The notes beneath the pieces are model-generated. The model saw nothing but the letters and a program-made list of their open reading frames with translations. It searched no databases and was not told where the DNA came from. The position numbers and the translations under genes were made by a program. This document shows, piece by piece, positions 8,402 through 17,458 of a stretch of DNA of 57,122 bases. Origin of the DNA: Gemmatimonadaceae bacterium (GTDB taxonomy: Bacteria > Gemmatimonadota > Gemmatimonadetes > Gemmatimonadales > Gemmatimonadaceae); NCBI GenBank assembly GCA_036273715.1, contig DASUHB010000004.1, forward strand, positions 1 through 57,122, in the 5' to 3' direction. How positions within the stretch are numbered: position 1 is the first letter of the stretch; each line of letters opens with the position of its first letter.

Positions 8402-9630
8402 ACCCTGGCGGCGCGGCGGACGCGCATCGAACGATCGAACGCGTCGCCCGCGAGTCGTACGGCAGGCTGCTGGCGCGCCTCATCGCGCACACGCGCGACG
8501 TCGCCAGTGCCGAGGACGTGTTAGGCGACGCGTTGGTCGCGGCGCTCGCCACGTGGCCTCGCGACGGAGTTCCGAACAGTCCGGAAGCATGGCTCGTCGC
8601 CGCGGCGCGCAACTTCTACATCGATCGCGTGCGTCACGACCAGGTGGTGCGGGCACACGAAAGTGTCGTAATGACGCCGGATGTCGCGGCGATCGATACG
8701 AGCGCTCCGGCTGATTTTCCCGATGAGCGCCTCAAGCTGCTGTTCGTGTGCGCGCATCCGGCAATCGACCCCGCCATGCACACGCCGCTCATGCTGCAGA
8801 CCGTGCTCGGCCTCGACGCGGCGCGCATCGCGCAAGCATTCCTGATTTCGCCGGCGACGATGGGTCAGCGTCTGGTGCGCGTCAAAACGAAAATTCGCAT
8901 GGCCGGGATCCCGTTCGAGGTGCCGCAGCCCAACGAGTTAGGCGCACGGCTCGACGCCGTGCTCGAGGCCGTCTATGCCGCGTTCGGGATCGGCTGGAGT
9001 GCGATGCCGGGCGCCGACGAGCGCGGCCGCGAACTGGCCGAGGAATCGATCTGGCTCGCGCGCGTGCTCCTGGAGTTGATGCCCGACGAGCCGGAAGTGT
9101 TGGGCCTCTTGTCTCTCATGCTCCACTGCGAGGCGCGGCGCGCGGCGCGCCGGGAACCGGACGGTCGCTATGTTCCGCTCTCGGAGCAAGACGCGCGTCG
9201 CTGGTCGTTAGGCATGATCGACGAGGCCGAGCGGTGTCTCGGCCGCGCCTCGGCGTCGGGTTGCCCCGGCCGGTTTCAGCTCGAGGCCGCGATCCAGTCC
9301 GTGCACAGCGAGCGCGTGCGTGACGCCGCGACCAACTGGGCCGCCATCGTGTTGTTCTATCAACAGCTCGTGGCGATCTCGCCCACGTTAGGCGCGCGCA
9401 CCGGCTACGCCGCCGCGGTCGGCGAGGCGACCGGACCCGCGGCAGGCCTCGCCGCGCTCGATACCATTGCCCGCCACAGCGTCTCGACCTACCAACCGTA
9501 CTGGGCCGTACGCGCCCATCTCCTCCAGCGGCTCGGCCGATCGTGTGACGCCTCGGAGGCCTTCGACCGGGCGATCGGGCTCGCGGAAGACCCGGCAGTG
9601 CGCGCATTCTTGCTCCAGCGGCGCGGCTGA
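8398..9630 (+). CDS. ECF sigma factor of group ECF42 with C-terminal TPR-like extension
   Basis: 410 residues: sigma2 region (about 15-85, with AEDVLGDALVAAL and YIDRVRHD), sigma4 region (about 115-170), then a long C-terminal helical extension. The extension contains PYWAVRAHLLQRLGR, close to the conserved ECF42 signature near the C-terminus. The ATG overlaps the stop of the DGPF gene (ATGA). There is no anti-sigma gene nearby, as expected: in this group the C-terminal extension is thought to control activity. The frame is open far upstream of 8398, but the coupled start and the sigma2 position fix the N-terminus here. Confidence 0.88.
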   Translation: MNPGGAADAHRTIERVARESYGRLLARLIAHTRDVASAEDVLGDALVAALATWPRDGVPNSPEAWLVAAARNFYIDRVRHDQVVRAHESVVMTPDVAAIDTSAPADFPDERLKLLFVCAHPAIDPAMHTPLMLQTVLGLDAARIAQAFLISPATMGQRLVRVKTKIRMAGIPFEVPQPNELGARLDAVLEAVYAAFGIGWSAMPGADERGRELAEESIWLARVLLELMPDEPEVLGLLSLMLHCEARRAARREPDGRYVPLSEQDARRWSLGMIDEAERCLGRASASGCPGRFQLEAAIQSVHSERVRDAATNWAAIVLFYQQLVAISPTLGARTGYAAAVGEATGPAAGLAALDTIARHSVSTYQPYWAVRAHLLQRLGRSCDASEAFDRAIGLAEDPAVRAFLLQRRG

Positions 9631-9737
9631 TCGTCCGCGGCCCACCTGTCGAAATCGCGACCGCTCGCCCGTCACTCTCCAGAGGACGTGGCGATCGCCA
9701 CGGTCCCGTCTCCACCTGATCGCCGGGGGATCTCCGC

Positions 9738-10460
9738 ATGCGCCTAACCAACGTCAGGATGATCAATCTGGGAGCATTGGCACTGGCCATCATTCCATGC
9801 GCCGTGTGCGGCGCGCAGACGCACGAAGCCAAGAGCAAGTACCCGCAGATGGCGCCCGTCGAGCAGTACCTCATGCCGAATCGCGTCGAGGAAATCGCGT
9901 TGGCGCGAACCGCGGCTCCCAAATCCATCTCGCGCGATGCCGAGGTGCTCGTGCTCGGCCGGCACGGCTACGAGACCGCGGTCAAAGGCACGAACGGGTT
10001 CGGATGCCTGGTCGATCGGGCGTGGGATGCCGGGTTCGAATCCGCGGAGTTTTGGAATCCGAAGATCCGCGGCCCCATCTGCTTCAATCCGGCGGCGGTG
10101 CGCAGCATTCTGCCGCTGGTGCTCGAGCGGGCAAAGCTTGCGTTAGACGGCTTGACCGTCACGCAGATCATGGACAGCACCACCGCGGCCACAACGCGAA
10201 AGAGCAATCCCGTCCTGCACCCGGGAGCCATCTGCTATATGATGTCCAAGGCGGCATATCTCACGGACGGCGGCGACCACAACCTGTCGCACCTGATGCT
10301 CTACACGCCATCCGTCGATGGTGCATCGTTAGGCGCAGATGCGAAAGGCTCGCCGGTGATCATGGGGCAGCACAGCATTCCTGGAGCGCCGGCGCCGGTT
10401 ACCGAGTTCTACGTTGCCGTGCCCACGTGGTCGGACGGGACGGCGGTCAGGGCGCACTGA
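9738..10460 (+). CDS. Conserved secreted protein of unknown function
   Basis: 240 residues with a clear Sec signal peptide (about 1-28, hydrophobic core INLGALALAIIPCAVCG, then A-Q-T). The mature part begins with a segment built around PQMAPVEQYLM and EIALARTAAP, then VLGRHGYETA and FWNPKIRGPICFNP. I recognise these as shared by a widespread uncharacterised family of soil bacteria, but I know no function for it. Several conserved cysteines and aromatic residues suggest a folded periplasmic domain. Its stop codon lies inside the first unit of the GGACA-rich repeat that follows. Confidence 0.75.
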   Translation: MRLTNVRMINLGALALAIIPCAVCGAQTHEAKSKYPQMAPVEQYLMPNRVEEIALARTAAPKSISRDAEVLVLGRHGYETAVKGTNGFGCLVDRAWDAGFESAEFWNPKIRGPICFNPAAVRSILPLVLERAKLALDGLTVTQIMDSTTAATTRKSNPVLHPGAICYMMSKAAYLTDGGDHNLSHLMLYTPSVDGASLGADAKGSPVIMGQHSIPGAPAPVTEFYVAVPTWSDGTAVRAH

Positions 10461-10586
10461 AGGCGGACAAAATCCGGACACCGCCGGACACGACCGGCCG
10501 TGAAGGCGGACAAATCCGGACACCGCCGGATACGACCGGCCGTGAAGGCGGGTGATCCGGCTTTGTCCGGCCGTGTCCGGCTTCAG
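10458..10586. repeat. GGACA-rich tandem and inverted repeat
   Basis: Two near-identical units, 10458-10500 (43 bp) and 10501-10542 (42 bp), each beginning TGAAGGCGGACAAA and ending CGACCGGCCG. A partial third unit and an inverted copy (GTCCGGCCGTGTCCGGCTTC, about 10565-10584) follow, so the transcript can fold back. The block covers the stop codon of the secreted-protein gene and reaches the stop of the convergent cupin gene. Related sequence recurs at 13139-13185 and within 26461-26560. Confidence 0.75.
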
Positions 10587-10936
10587 TGTACGACCGTTAG
10601 GAGCATGCGGCAGCCGTGTTCTGACCGCGCGGCGTGCACGACGCCTGCGCCAAAGACGATGACATCGCCAGCCGCCAACGCGTACTCCCTGCCGCCGGCG
10701 CTGAACACGACATCGCCCTCGATCACGTGGACGCTGACTGGTCCGTCGGCATTGTGTGCCGGCATGTCGCCGGGCGCGGCGAGGGCGAGCAGCGTGAGAC
10801 GCAGCGCTCCTTCCTTCACCAGAGTGCGCGCGGTGCGTCCGTGCTTGGTGAGGAGCGTGGTGTCGATCGTTTGTTCATCGCGCGGGAGGTGATGAACGAG
10901 CACATCGCCTTCCAGCACGCGGTCGAGTGAAGACAT
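10583..10936 (-). CDS. Small cupin-domain protein
   Basis: 117 residues forming a single cupin beta-barrel. Motif 1 is weakly kept (PAHNADGPVSVHVIEGDV) and motif 2 region reads AAGDVIVFGAGVVHAA. Only some of the usual metal-binding histidines are visible, so metal binding is uncertain. Such small cupins often sense or dispose of small molecules. Convergent with the secreted-protein gene; no operon partner. Confidence 0.75.
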   Translation of the reverse strand: MSSLDRVLEGDVLVHHLPRDEQTIDTTLLTKHGRTARTLVKEGALRLTLLALAAPGDMPAHNADGPVSVHVIEGDVVFSAGGREYALAAGDVIVFGAGVVHAARSEHGCRMLLTVVH

Positions 10937-11025
10937 GAGGGTTCGCCCAGGTTAGCAGGTCTCTGCAACAGATGCACACCACGGTCGGTGAAACGATGAC
11001 GCGATGACGATGCGATCAGTATACC

Positions 11026-11661
11026 GTGCCGCATGCCGAGTTGCGCGATCCAACTTTGGCCGAGCAAATTATGGGCATGCCAGCCGCTCAGGGGCAACGT
11101 TGGACCCGGGAGGACGTCGAGCGCCTCGTTGAGGAGCGCGAAGGCTATTCGCCGCGCTACGAGCTCGTCGACGGCGAGTTGCTGGTGACCCCGAGGCCGG
11201 GCGGACGACATCAACGTATTGCGCTCGAGCTCGCGGTGCTGCTGCGCGACTACGTGGTTCGGCAGCGGTTGGGAGAAGTCCGTCTAGGCCCGGGAGAGGT
11301 CGCGCTCGATGGAGAGAGTCGTTTCGAGCCCGATATCTTCGTCGCGCCGGCGATCGACGGCCGGCGTGCGTCGGCTGACGCTCCGGTATCGCACCCGCTT
11401 CTCATTTGTGAGGTGCTGTCCCGCGGATCCGTGCGTCATGACCGCATCACGAAGCGCCGCGCCTTCCAACGTCATGCAGTTCCCGAGTACTGGGTGATTG
11501 ATGGAAGCGCCGAGGCGATCGAGGTCTGGCGCCCTGGTGACGAGCGCGCGGTCTTGGTTGACGATACACTGACCTGGCAACCCGCGGGCTGCGGCGCTCC
11601 GTTCGTCCTGGATGTGAAAACGTTCTTCGCGGACCAGGCTGACGACGCGCCATTCGCCTAA
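11026..11661 (+). CDS. Uma2 family protein, copy 2
   Basis: 211 residues with a GTG start. Uma2 core: EGYSPRYELVDGELLV, catalytic-type Asp in RFEPDIFVAP, Glu in LICEVLS, Lys in ITKRRAFQR, then VPEYWVID. First of three tandem copies. The 60-odd bases before its start (including ACGATGACGCGATGACG) are recognisably duplicated before copy 3, so the duplicated unit included the upstream region. The stop TAA lies within a GCCTAAC heptamer. Confidence 0.85.
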   Translation: MPHAELRDPTLAEQIMGMPAAQGQRWTREDVERLVEEREGYSPRYELVDGELLVTPRPGGRHQRIALELAVLLRDYVVRQRLGEVRLGPGEVALDGESRFEPDIFVAPAIDGRRASADAPVSHPLLICEVLSRGSVRHDRITKRRAFQRHAVPEYWVIDGSAEAIEVWRPGDERAVLVDDTLTWQPAGCGAPFVLDVKTFFADQADDAPFA

Positions 11662-11754
11662 CGGTCGGAGTCTTCCGACCTATTCGCGTGTCCGCAACAA
11701 ATGAACACCATCGTCAGCGTGTTGATGACGCCACGATGATGCGACCGCGTTACC

Positions 11755-12390
11755 GTGTCGCATGCCGAGTTGCGCCGCCCGCCTTTCGCCGAGCAGATTA
11801 TGGTCATGCTAGCCGCTCAGGGCCACCGTTGGACCCGCGACGACGTCGGTCGCCTCGTCGACGAGCGCGAAGGCTATTCGCCGCGCTACGAGCTCGTCGA
11901 CGGCGAGCTGCTCGTGACCCCGGGGCCAAACCGACGCCACCAGCGTGTGGTAGTCGAGTTGACTGTTCAGCTGAATGCGTACGTGCGCAGTCAGGGATTG
12001 GGCGAGGTCAGCCTCGGTCCGGGCGAGGTCGCGCTCGACGGAGAAAGTCGTTTCGAGCCCGACATTTTTGTTGCTCCGGCAATCGACGGTAGGCGCGCGC
12101 CAGGCAGTGACCCCGTTTCGGAGCCGCTTCTCGTGTGCGAAGTGCTCTCGGCGGGTTCATCGCGCCATGATCGCATCACCAAGCGCCGCGCGTTCCAACG
12201 TCATGGCGTTCCGGCATATTGGGTCATCGACAGCAGCGCGGAAGCCTTCGAAGTGTGGCGGCCGGGGGAGGAGCGTGCGACACTCGTCGACGACGTGCTA
12301 ACATGGCGTCCGGCGGGAAGTCGGGAGACGTTTAGGCTCGATGTGCGCGCGTTCTTTGCGGACCTTGCCGACAATGCGCCGCTTGCCTGA
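11755..12390 (+). CDS. Uma2 family protein, copy 3
   Basis: 211 residues, GTG start, the same length as copy 2 and collinear with it throughout: AEQIMVMLAAQGHRWTRD, EGYSPRYELVDGELLV, RFEPDIFVAP, VCEVLS, TKRRAFQR, VPAYWVID. All candidate active-site residues are kept, so it is probably intact. Divergence from copy 2 is concentrated in surface segments such as 60-85 and 100-115. It is about 93 bp downstream of copy 2 with a related upstream sequence, which points to tandem duplication followed by drift. Confidence 0.85.
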   Translation: MSHAELRRPPFAEQIMVMLAAQGHRWTRDDVGRLVDEREGYSPRYELVDGELLVTPGPNRRHQRVVVELTVQLNAYVRSQGLGEVSLGPGEVALDGESRFEPDIFVAPAIDGRRAPGSDPVSEPLLVCEVLSAGSSRHDRITKRRAFQRHGVPAYWVIDSSAEAFEVWRPGEERATLVDDVLTWRPAGSRETFRLDVRAFFADLADNAPLA

Positions 12391-12431
12391 AGGCGTAGAA
12401 ATCGGACTACGCGGGATGAATTGATGTCCGC

Positions 12432-13103
12432 GTGAGTGCAGTAGTTTCTATGCTGGCGCATGCCGAGTTGCGCCACAAGACTTTGGCCGAGCAGATTATG
12501 GTCATGCCTGCAACGCGCCCGAACCACTGGTCTCGCGAGGCCGTCGCGCACCTGGTGGAACAGCGCGAGGGATACTCCCCGCGGTACGAGCTGGTGGATG
12601 GTGAACTGCTCGTGACGCCCGCTCCAAGCGGTCGCCATCAACGCATCACCTTCAGGCTCGCGGTTCTGCTCGACGAGTACGTGCGACGCCAGCACCTTGG
12701 CGAGGTGCGGTTAGGCCCGGGCGAGATCGCCCTCGAAAGTGACAATCGTTTCGAGCCCGACATCTTTGTTGCGCCGATGGTCGATGGCGTGCGCGCGCCC
12801 GCGAACGACCCGGTGACGAACCCGTTGCTCATTTGCGAGATAGTGTCTCCGGGATCTGTCCGTCATGATCGTATCACCAAACGTCGCGCGTTCCAACGCC
12901 GCGGCGTTCCGGAGTACTGGGGTGTGGACGGAAATTCGGAAGCGATAGAAGTGTGGCGCCCGAGTGACGAGGGCGCGATGCTCATTGACGACGTGCTAAC
13001 GTGGCGCCCCACTGGATGCCGGGAGCCGTTCACGCTCGGCGTCAAAGCGTTCTTCGCGGACCAGGCTGACGCCGCACCTTCGCCTAACAAGCCGAGAAGC
13101 TAG
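12432..13103 (+). CDS. Uma2 family protein, copy 4
   Basis: 223 residues from a GTG at 12432; an ATG seven codons on (MLAHAELRHKTL) gives an N-terminus closer to copies 2 and 3. Core motifs intact: EGYSPRYELVDGELLV, RFEPDIFVAP, LICEIVS, TKRRAFQR, VPEYWGVD. The usual V/I before the last D-region is changed to YWGVD. It ends in a short extra tail containing SPNKPRS. Third member of the tandem Uma2 array; only about 41 bp separates it from copy 3. Confidence 0.85.
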   Translation: MSAVVSMLAHAELRHKTLAEQIMVMPATRPNHWSREAVAHLVEQREGYSPRYELVDGELLVTPAPSGRHQRITFRLAVLLDEYVRRQHLGEVRLGPGEIALESDNRFEPDIFVAPMVDGVRAPANDPVTNPLLICEIVSPGSVRHDRITKRRAFQRRGVPEYWGVDGNSEAIEVWRPSDEGAMLIDDVLTWRPTGCREPFTLGVKAFFADQADAAPSPNKPRS

Positions 13104-13138
13104 GCCACGTTGGGCGCCTGATGCGCTACGCCGTGCGG

Positions 13139-13185
13139 TGAGGCGTTCCGGTCGTGTCCGGCTTCGTCCGCCGTTGTCCGCTCAC
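13139..13185. repeat. Second copy of the GGACA-rich repeat
   Basis: On the minus strand it reads GCGGACAACGGCGGACGAAG then CCGGACACGACCGG, matching the composition and order of the units at 10458-10542. It lies between convergent Uma2 copy 4 and the DUF72 gene, and may also act in transcript termination. Confidence 0.6.
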
Positions 13186-13883
13186 AGAAATACCCGCCGA
13201 AACGCGTCCACCGCGGGCGGCCCCGATCCAGCGCCTTCGTCATGCTTGAAGTACACGTACGCCTCGCCCCACGGCAGCCCCGCGAGCCTCTCGGCCCAAC
13301 CGCCTAACGCCGGCTCGTCGTAGTCCAGCCGATGCAGCCGCGCATACCCCCACGCCGCCGTCGCCACCACCGGCGACGCAAACTCCGGCTGCTCCGTGAT
13401 GCACATGGCGATGTTCCGCCCGCGCAACACGTCGTACACGTCGTCCTCGAACCACGTCGGATGCCGGAACTCGATCGTGAACCGCCGATCGTTCGGCAAC
13501 GTATCGACGAACGCCTGCAACCGCGGCAGGTCCTTCTTCAGATTCGGCGGGAGCTGAAACAGCACCGGGCCTAACCGCCCGCCCAACACCGACGTGTTCG
13601 CGAGCAGAAACTCCACCGCGCTCGCGCACTCCGGCTTGAGCCGCGCATGGTGCGTGATCCGCTGGCTCGCCTTGATCGCGAACGTGAACGCGTCCGGCAC
13701 CTGCGCCGCCCATTCCCGCAGCACGTGCTCCTTGGGCAGCCGGTAGAACGTGTTGTTGATCTCGACGCTCGGAAACTTCCCCGCGTAGAAGCCGAGCATC
13801 CCGTCGTCCTTCAGATCCTCGGGGTAGAACGAGCCCTTCCACTCCTTGAACGCGTACCCGCTCGTCCCCGCGATCAACTTCAC
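13182..13883 (-). CDS. DUF72 (YecE-like) protein
   Basis: 233 residues of the DUF72 TIM-barrel family: N-terminal IAGTSGYAFKEWKGSFYP, EINNTFYRLP, FAIKASQRITH, LGPVLFQLPP and TIEFRHPTWF are family hallmarks. Function unknown for the family. A GTG start overlaps the Ku stop by 4 bp (GTGA), so it is translationally coupled to Ku. Confidence 0.88.
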   Translation of the reverse strand: MKLIAGTSGYAFKEWKGSFYPEDLKDDGMLGFYAGKFPSVEINNTFYRLPKEHVLREWAAQVPDAFTFAIKASQRITHHARLKPECASAVEFLLANTSVLGGRLGPVLFQLPPNLKKDLPRLQAFVDTLPNDRRFTIEFRHPTWFEDDVYDVLRGRNIAMCITEQPEFASPVVATAAWGYARLHRLDYDEPALGGWAERLAGLPWGEAYVYFKHDEGAGSGPPAVDAFRRVFL

Positions 13884-14701
13884 GACGCCTTTCTCCCCTT
13901 CTTCTGCGGCTTCTCCGTCGCCGCGGCCGGCGCCGCCGACAGACTCGCCTTGAGCGCTTCCATGAGGTCGATGATCTTGCCGCCAGTCTCCGGCGCCGCC
14001 TCCGCCGTGATCTCCTGACCCGCCACCTTGCGCTCGATGGTCTCGAGCACACGCTCGCGCACCGTGTCCTTGTACTTGGTCGGCTCGAACGCATCGGTCG
14101 ACGTCTGCTCGATGAGCTGCTTCGCCAACGCCAACTCCGCCGGCTTGACGTCGCCTTCGGGCACCGTCACTTCGGTTGTCGGCCTAACTTCGTCGGCGTA
14201 GTGCAGCTGCTCCATCACCAGCACCCCGTTCAGCGGACGCAGGAGCACCAGGTACTGCTGCCCGCGCGCCGCGTACTGGCCAAGCGCCGCGCGGCCCGTG
14301 TCCTGGAGCGCGGCCACGAGCAGCCGGTACGCCCGGTCGCCGCCCTTGTCCGGACCCAGATAGTACACCTTCTCGAGATACTCGCGGTCCACCTTGGACA
14401 GCGGGACAAATTCAGCGACATCGATGGTGGCCGTCGCCTTTTCCTCGAGCGCCTTGAGCTCTTCCGGCGACAGAATCACGTACTGATCCTTCGCGAATTC
14501 GTAGCCCTTCACCGTTTCGTCGCGCGGGACGATGTCGCCGTCCTTCGAGCAGACGTACTGCTGCTTGAGGCGCGAGCCGCACTTCTTGTGCAGCATATTG
14601 AACGAGACGCTGGCCTTGGATTCCGACGACGAATACAAATTTACCGGGACAGAGACCAAGCCGAACGAGATCGTGGCAGCCGCGATTGGACGAGCAGGCA
14701 T
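13880..14701 (-). CDS. ku: Ku protein for non-homologous end joining
   Basis: 273 residues, the normal size for bacterial Ku. Starts MPARPIAAATISFGLVSVPV; the core includes LHKKCGSRLKQQYVC and YLGPDKGGDRAYRLL. The homodimer threads onto DNA ends and recruits LigD. The C-terminal tail is lysine-rich (EKPQKKGRKAS), as in other bacterial Ku proteins. It is divergent from ligD with about 60 bp between the starts, and followed by coupled DUF72. Upstream in-frame codons exist, but homology begins at this ATG. Confidence 0.93.
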   Translation of the reverse strand: MPARPIAAATISFGLVSVPVNLYSSSESKASVSFNMLHKKCGSRLKQQYVCSKDGDIVPRDETVKGYEFAKDQYVILSPEELKALEEKATATIDVAEFVPLSKVDREYLEKVYYLGPDKGGDRAYRLLVAALQDTGRAALGQYAARGQQYLVLLRPLNGVLVMEQLHYADEVRPTTEVTVPEGDVKPAELALAKQLIEQTSTDAFEPTKYKDTVRERVLETIERKVAGQEITAEAAPETGGKIIDLMEALKASLSAAPAAATEKPQKKGRKAS

Positions 14702-14761
14702 AAGCGCGAGAGAATAGGGAGTGAGGTGACCGTGCCGAAAGTTCCGTCGCCCGGGGTGCAC

Positions 14762-17404
14762 ATGGCAAGTGCCGACGACGTACCGCCGCAAGGTGACAAT
14801 CTCAGCACCTACCGAGCCAAGCGCTCCACCGACAGCACGCCGGAGCCGTTCGGGACGGTGTCGGCCGTATCCGGACATCTGTTCGTGGTGCACAAGCACG
14901 CGGCGCGGCAGCTGCACTTCGACCTGCGTCTCGAGATGGACGGCGTGCTCCGCTCATGGGCCGTCCCCAAAGGGCCATCGTACGACACCAACGACAAGCG
15001 GCTGGCGGTCAAGGTCGAGGACCACCCGCTCGAATACGGGGACTTCGAGGGGATCATTCCCGCGGGGAACTACGGTGCGGGCGGCGTGATCGTGTGGGAC
15101 CGCGGCGAATGGGTGCCGCTCGAGGATTGGCGGCAGGGCCTCGAAAAGGGCAAGCTCCTGTTCGAGCTCAAAGGCTACAAGCTGCACGGCAAGTGGACGC
15201 TCGTGAAAATCAAGAAGAGCGAACGCGATTGGCTGTTGATCAAGGAGCGCGACGCCTACGTCAAGACGCCCGGCGACGAGTTCCCCGAACAGTCGGTGTT
15301 GTCCGGCCTAACGGTAGAAGAAGTCAAGGCCGGCGGCCTCAAGACGAAGACCGAGTCGGTGCGCGTCGAGCTCGACGACAGCGAGGCCAGGCGCGTTCGC
15401 GTGGACCCGCGCAGCGTCGAGGTGATGCTGGCCGAGCCGTCCGACACCATCTTCACGCGCGACGGGTGGCTGTTCGAGCTCAAGCTCGATGGGTACCGCC
15501 TGATCGCGAGCAAGCAGCACGGCGAAGCGCTGCTGCTCACGCGCAACGGCAACGACTACACGGCCGTATTTCCCGAGATCGCCCGGGCCATCGAAGCGCT
15601 TCCGTTAGACAGTTGCATCGTCGACGGCGAGGTGGTGGTGCTCGACCCGCAGGGGAAGCCGAGCTTCGCGCGGCTGCAGCAGCGCGGCCGGTTGACGTCG
15701 ACGCTCGACATCAAGCGCGCGGCCGTCGAGCTTCCGGCCACCTTCTACGTGTTCGATTTTCTCGCGTTCGACGACTTCGACCTGCGTCCCCTGCCGCTCG
15801 TCAAACGCAAGGCGCTGCTCGCCGAGTCGGTGCCGAAGTTAGGCGCGGTGCGCGTACTCGACCACATCGAGCGCGAGGGCGAACGCTTTCTGGAGCAGGT
15901 GGCAGCCCTCGGCCTGGAAGGCGTGATCGCCAAGCGCGCCGATTCGACGTATCGCGGCGGCCGCACCGACTCCTGGCTCAAGATCAAAGCCGAGAAGACG
16001 GGCGACTTCGTGATCGTCGGGTTCACCGCGCCCAAGGGCGGCCGCGGGCATTTCGGCGCACTCCAGCTGGCCGACCTGGTGGACGGCACGCTGACCTACG
16101 CCGGCCGCGCCGGCACGGGATTCAACGACGCGTTGTTAGGCGAAATCGGCCGCATGCTCGCGGCGATCGTGCGGCCCGATCCGCCGTGCGCGGGGCCCGC
16201 GTTCGAACCGGGCGCCGAGCCGCGACCGTCCACGGACATTCCCGAGACCAAGACCACGACGTGGGTCGAGCCCAGGTACGTCTGCGAGGTGCGCTTTCGC
16301 GAGTGGACGCCGGACGGCGTGCTGCGCCATCCGGCGTTCCTGCATCTGCGCGCCGACAAGAACCCGGAAGATTGCGACCGTCAGGGCTGGAACGCGGCGC
16401 CGGGCACCGCCCCGACGCGCGATACGCCCTCGCCCGATGCGTCGGGCAACGACTCGGCGCCGCCGGCAGTCGCGCCGCAGCCGGAGGAGAAAACGGTCGC
16501 GTTCTCCAACGTGAAGAAGGTGTACTGGCCGGCCGAGCGGTACACCAAGGGCGATCTCATCGAGTACTACCGGGCGGTGTCGCCCATGCTGCTGCCGTAC
16601 CTGCGCAACCGGCCGGTGGTGTTGACGCGTTATCCCGACGGCATCGACGGCAAGATGTTCTACCAGAAGGACGCGCCCGAGTTCGCACCGCGCTGGATCC
16701 GGACGATTCCCATCTGGAGCGAAGACACGCAGCGCGAGATTCGCTACTTCGTGTGCGACGACGAAGAGACGCTGCTCTACATCGCGAACATGGGTTCGAT
16801 CCCGCTGCACATCTGGGCGAGCCGGGTGAGCTCGCTGGAGCAGCCCGACTGGTGTGTGATCGACCTCGACCCGAAAGAAGCGCCGTTCTCGGACGTCGTG
16901 CGCACGGCCATCGTGCTCCGCCGGCTCTGCGAGTCGATCGAGCTGCCGAGCTACGTCAAGACGACGGGGAAAACCGGATTGCACATCCTGGTGCCGTTGG
17001 GCCGGCAGATGACGTACGCGCAGTCGCGCACGTTAGGCGAGCTCCTCGCGCGGGTGGTGCTCCGCGAGAGCCACGGCTACGCGACGATTATCCGCCATGT
17101 GACCAAGCGCGGCGACAAGGTCTATCTCGACTATCTGCAGAACCGGCACGGACAGACCATCGTGGCGCCGTTCAGCGTGCGGCCGCTCCCCGGCGCGACC
17201 GTGTCGATGCCGCTCGTCTGGGACGAGGTGAACGACGCGCTCGACCCGAAGGCGTTCACGATCCGGAACGCGCTCGAGCGGATGGAGCGGTTAGGCAGCG
17301 ATCCGTGTGCGGCCGTCCTGGAGCAGCAGCCGGATCTGGGCGCCGTGCTCCAGCGGTTGTCGGCGGTGCTCGCGCAGGGCCAGGATCCGGTCGACGAGGC
17401 GTGA
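14762..17404 (+). CDS. ligD: LigD: multifunctional ATP-dependent DNA ligase
   Basis: 880 residues in the order phosphoesterase-ligase-polymerase. The phosphoesterase (about 15-170) carries HFDLRLEMDGVLRSWAVPKG. The ligase (about 215-530) has the adenylation lysine K241 in ELKLDGYR and later VEPRYVCEVRFREWT. The polymerase/primase (about 585-880) has VIDLDPKEAPF. Partner of Ku in double-strand-break repair, usually in stationary phase or spores. Start: ATG 14762 gives the usual short leader before LSTYRAKR; in-frame GTGs at 14726 and 14732 follow an AGGGAG and are possible. Convergent with msrA, with a hairpin between them. Confidence 0.93.
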   Translation: MASADDVPPQGDNLSTYRAKRSTDSTPEPFGTVSAVSGHLFVVHKHAARQLHFDLRLEMDGVLRSWAVPKGPSYDTNDKRLAVKVEDHPLEYGDFEGIIPAGNYGAGGVIVWDRGEWVPLEDWRQGLEKGKLLFELKGYKLHGKWTLVKIKKSERDWLLIKERDAYVKTPGDEFPEQSVLSGLTVEEVKAGGLKTKTESVRVELDDSEARRVRVDPRSVEVMLAEPSDTIFTRDGWLFELKLDGYRLIASKQHGEALLLTRNGNDYTAVFPEIARAIEALPLDSCIVDGEVVVLDPQGKPSFARLQQRGRLTSTLDIKRAAVELPATFYVFDFLAFDDFDLRPLPLVKRKALLAESVPKLGAVRVLDHIEREGERFLEQVAALGLEGVIAKRADSTYRGGRTDSWLKIKAEKTGDFVIVGFTAPKGGRGHFGALQLADLVDGTLTYAGRAGTGFNDALLGEIGRMLAAIVRPDPPCAGPAFEPGAEPRPSTDIPETKTTTWVEPRYVCEVRFREWTPDGVLRHPAFLHLRADKNPEDCDRQGWNAAPGTAPTRDTPSPDASGNDSAPPAVAPQPEEKTVAFSNVKKVYWPAERYTKGDLIEYYRAVSPMLLPYLRNRPVVLTRYPDGIDGKMFYQKDAPEFAPRWIRTIPIWSEDTQREIRYFVCDDEETLLYIANMGSIPLHIWASRVSSLEQPDWCVIDLDPKEAPFSDVVRTAIVLRRLCESIELPSYVKTTGKTGLHILVPLGRQMTYAQSRTLGELLARVVLRESHGYATIIRHVTKRGDKVYLDYLQNRHGQTIVAPFSVRPLPGATVSMPLVWDEVNDALDPKAFTIRNALERMERLGSDPCAAVLEQQPDLGAVLQRLSAVLAQGQDPVDEA

Positions 17405-17423
17405 GCCGCGGCGGCGACGCGGC

Positions 17424-17444
17424 GGCGTGCGCCTAACGCACGCC
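17424..17444. terminator. Bidirectional hairpin between ligD and msrA
   Basis: Perfect 8-bp arms GGCGTGCG/CGCACGCC with a 5-base loop CCTAA, so that loop plus closing base spells the abundant GCCTAAC heptamer. It lies between two convergent stops (17404 and 17459). No T tract, so it may work with Rho or only as a 3'-end stabiliser. Confidence 0.55.
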
Positions 17445-17458
17445 GGCCGCCGCGCCGC

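Noticed and set aside
8398-9630. Anti-sigma factor partner for the ECF sigma factor
   Set aside because: The downstream secreted protein has a signal peptide but no transmembrane anti-sigma architecture, and ECF42 factors do not usually have one.
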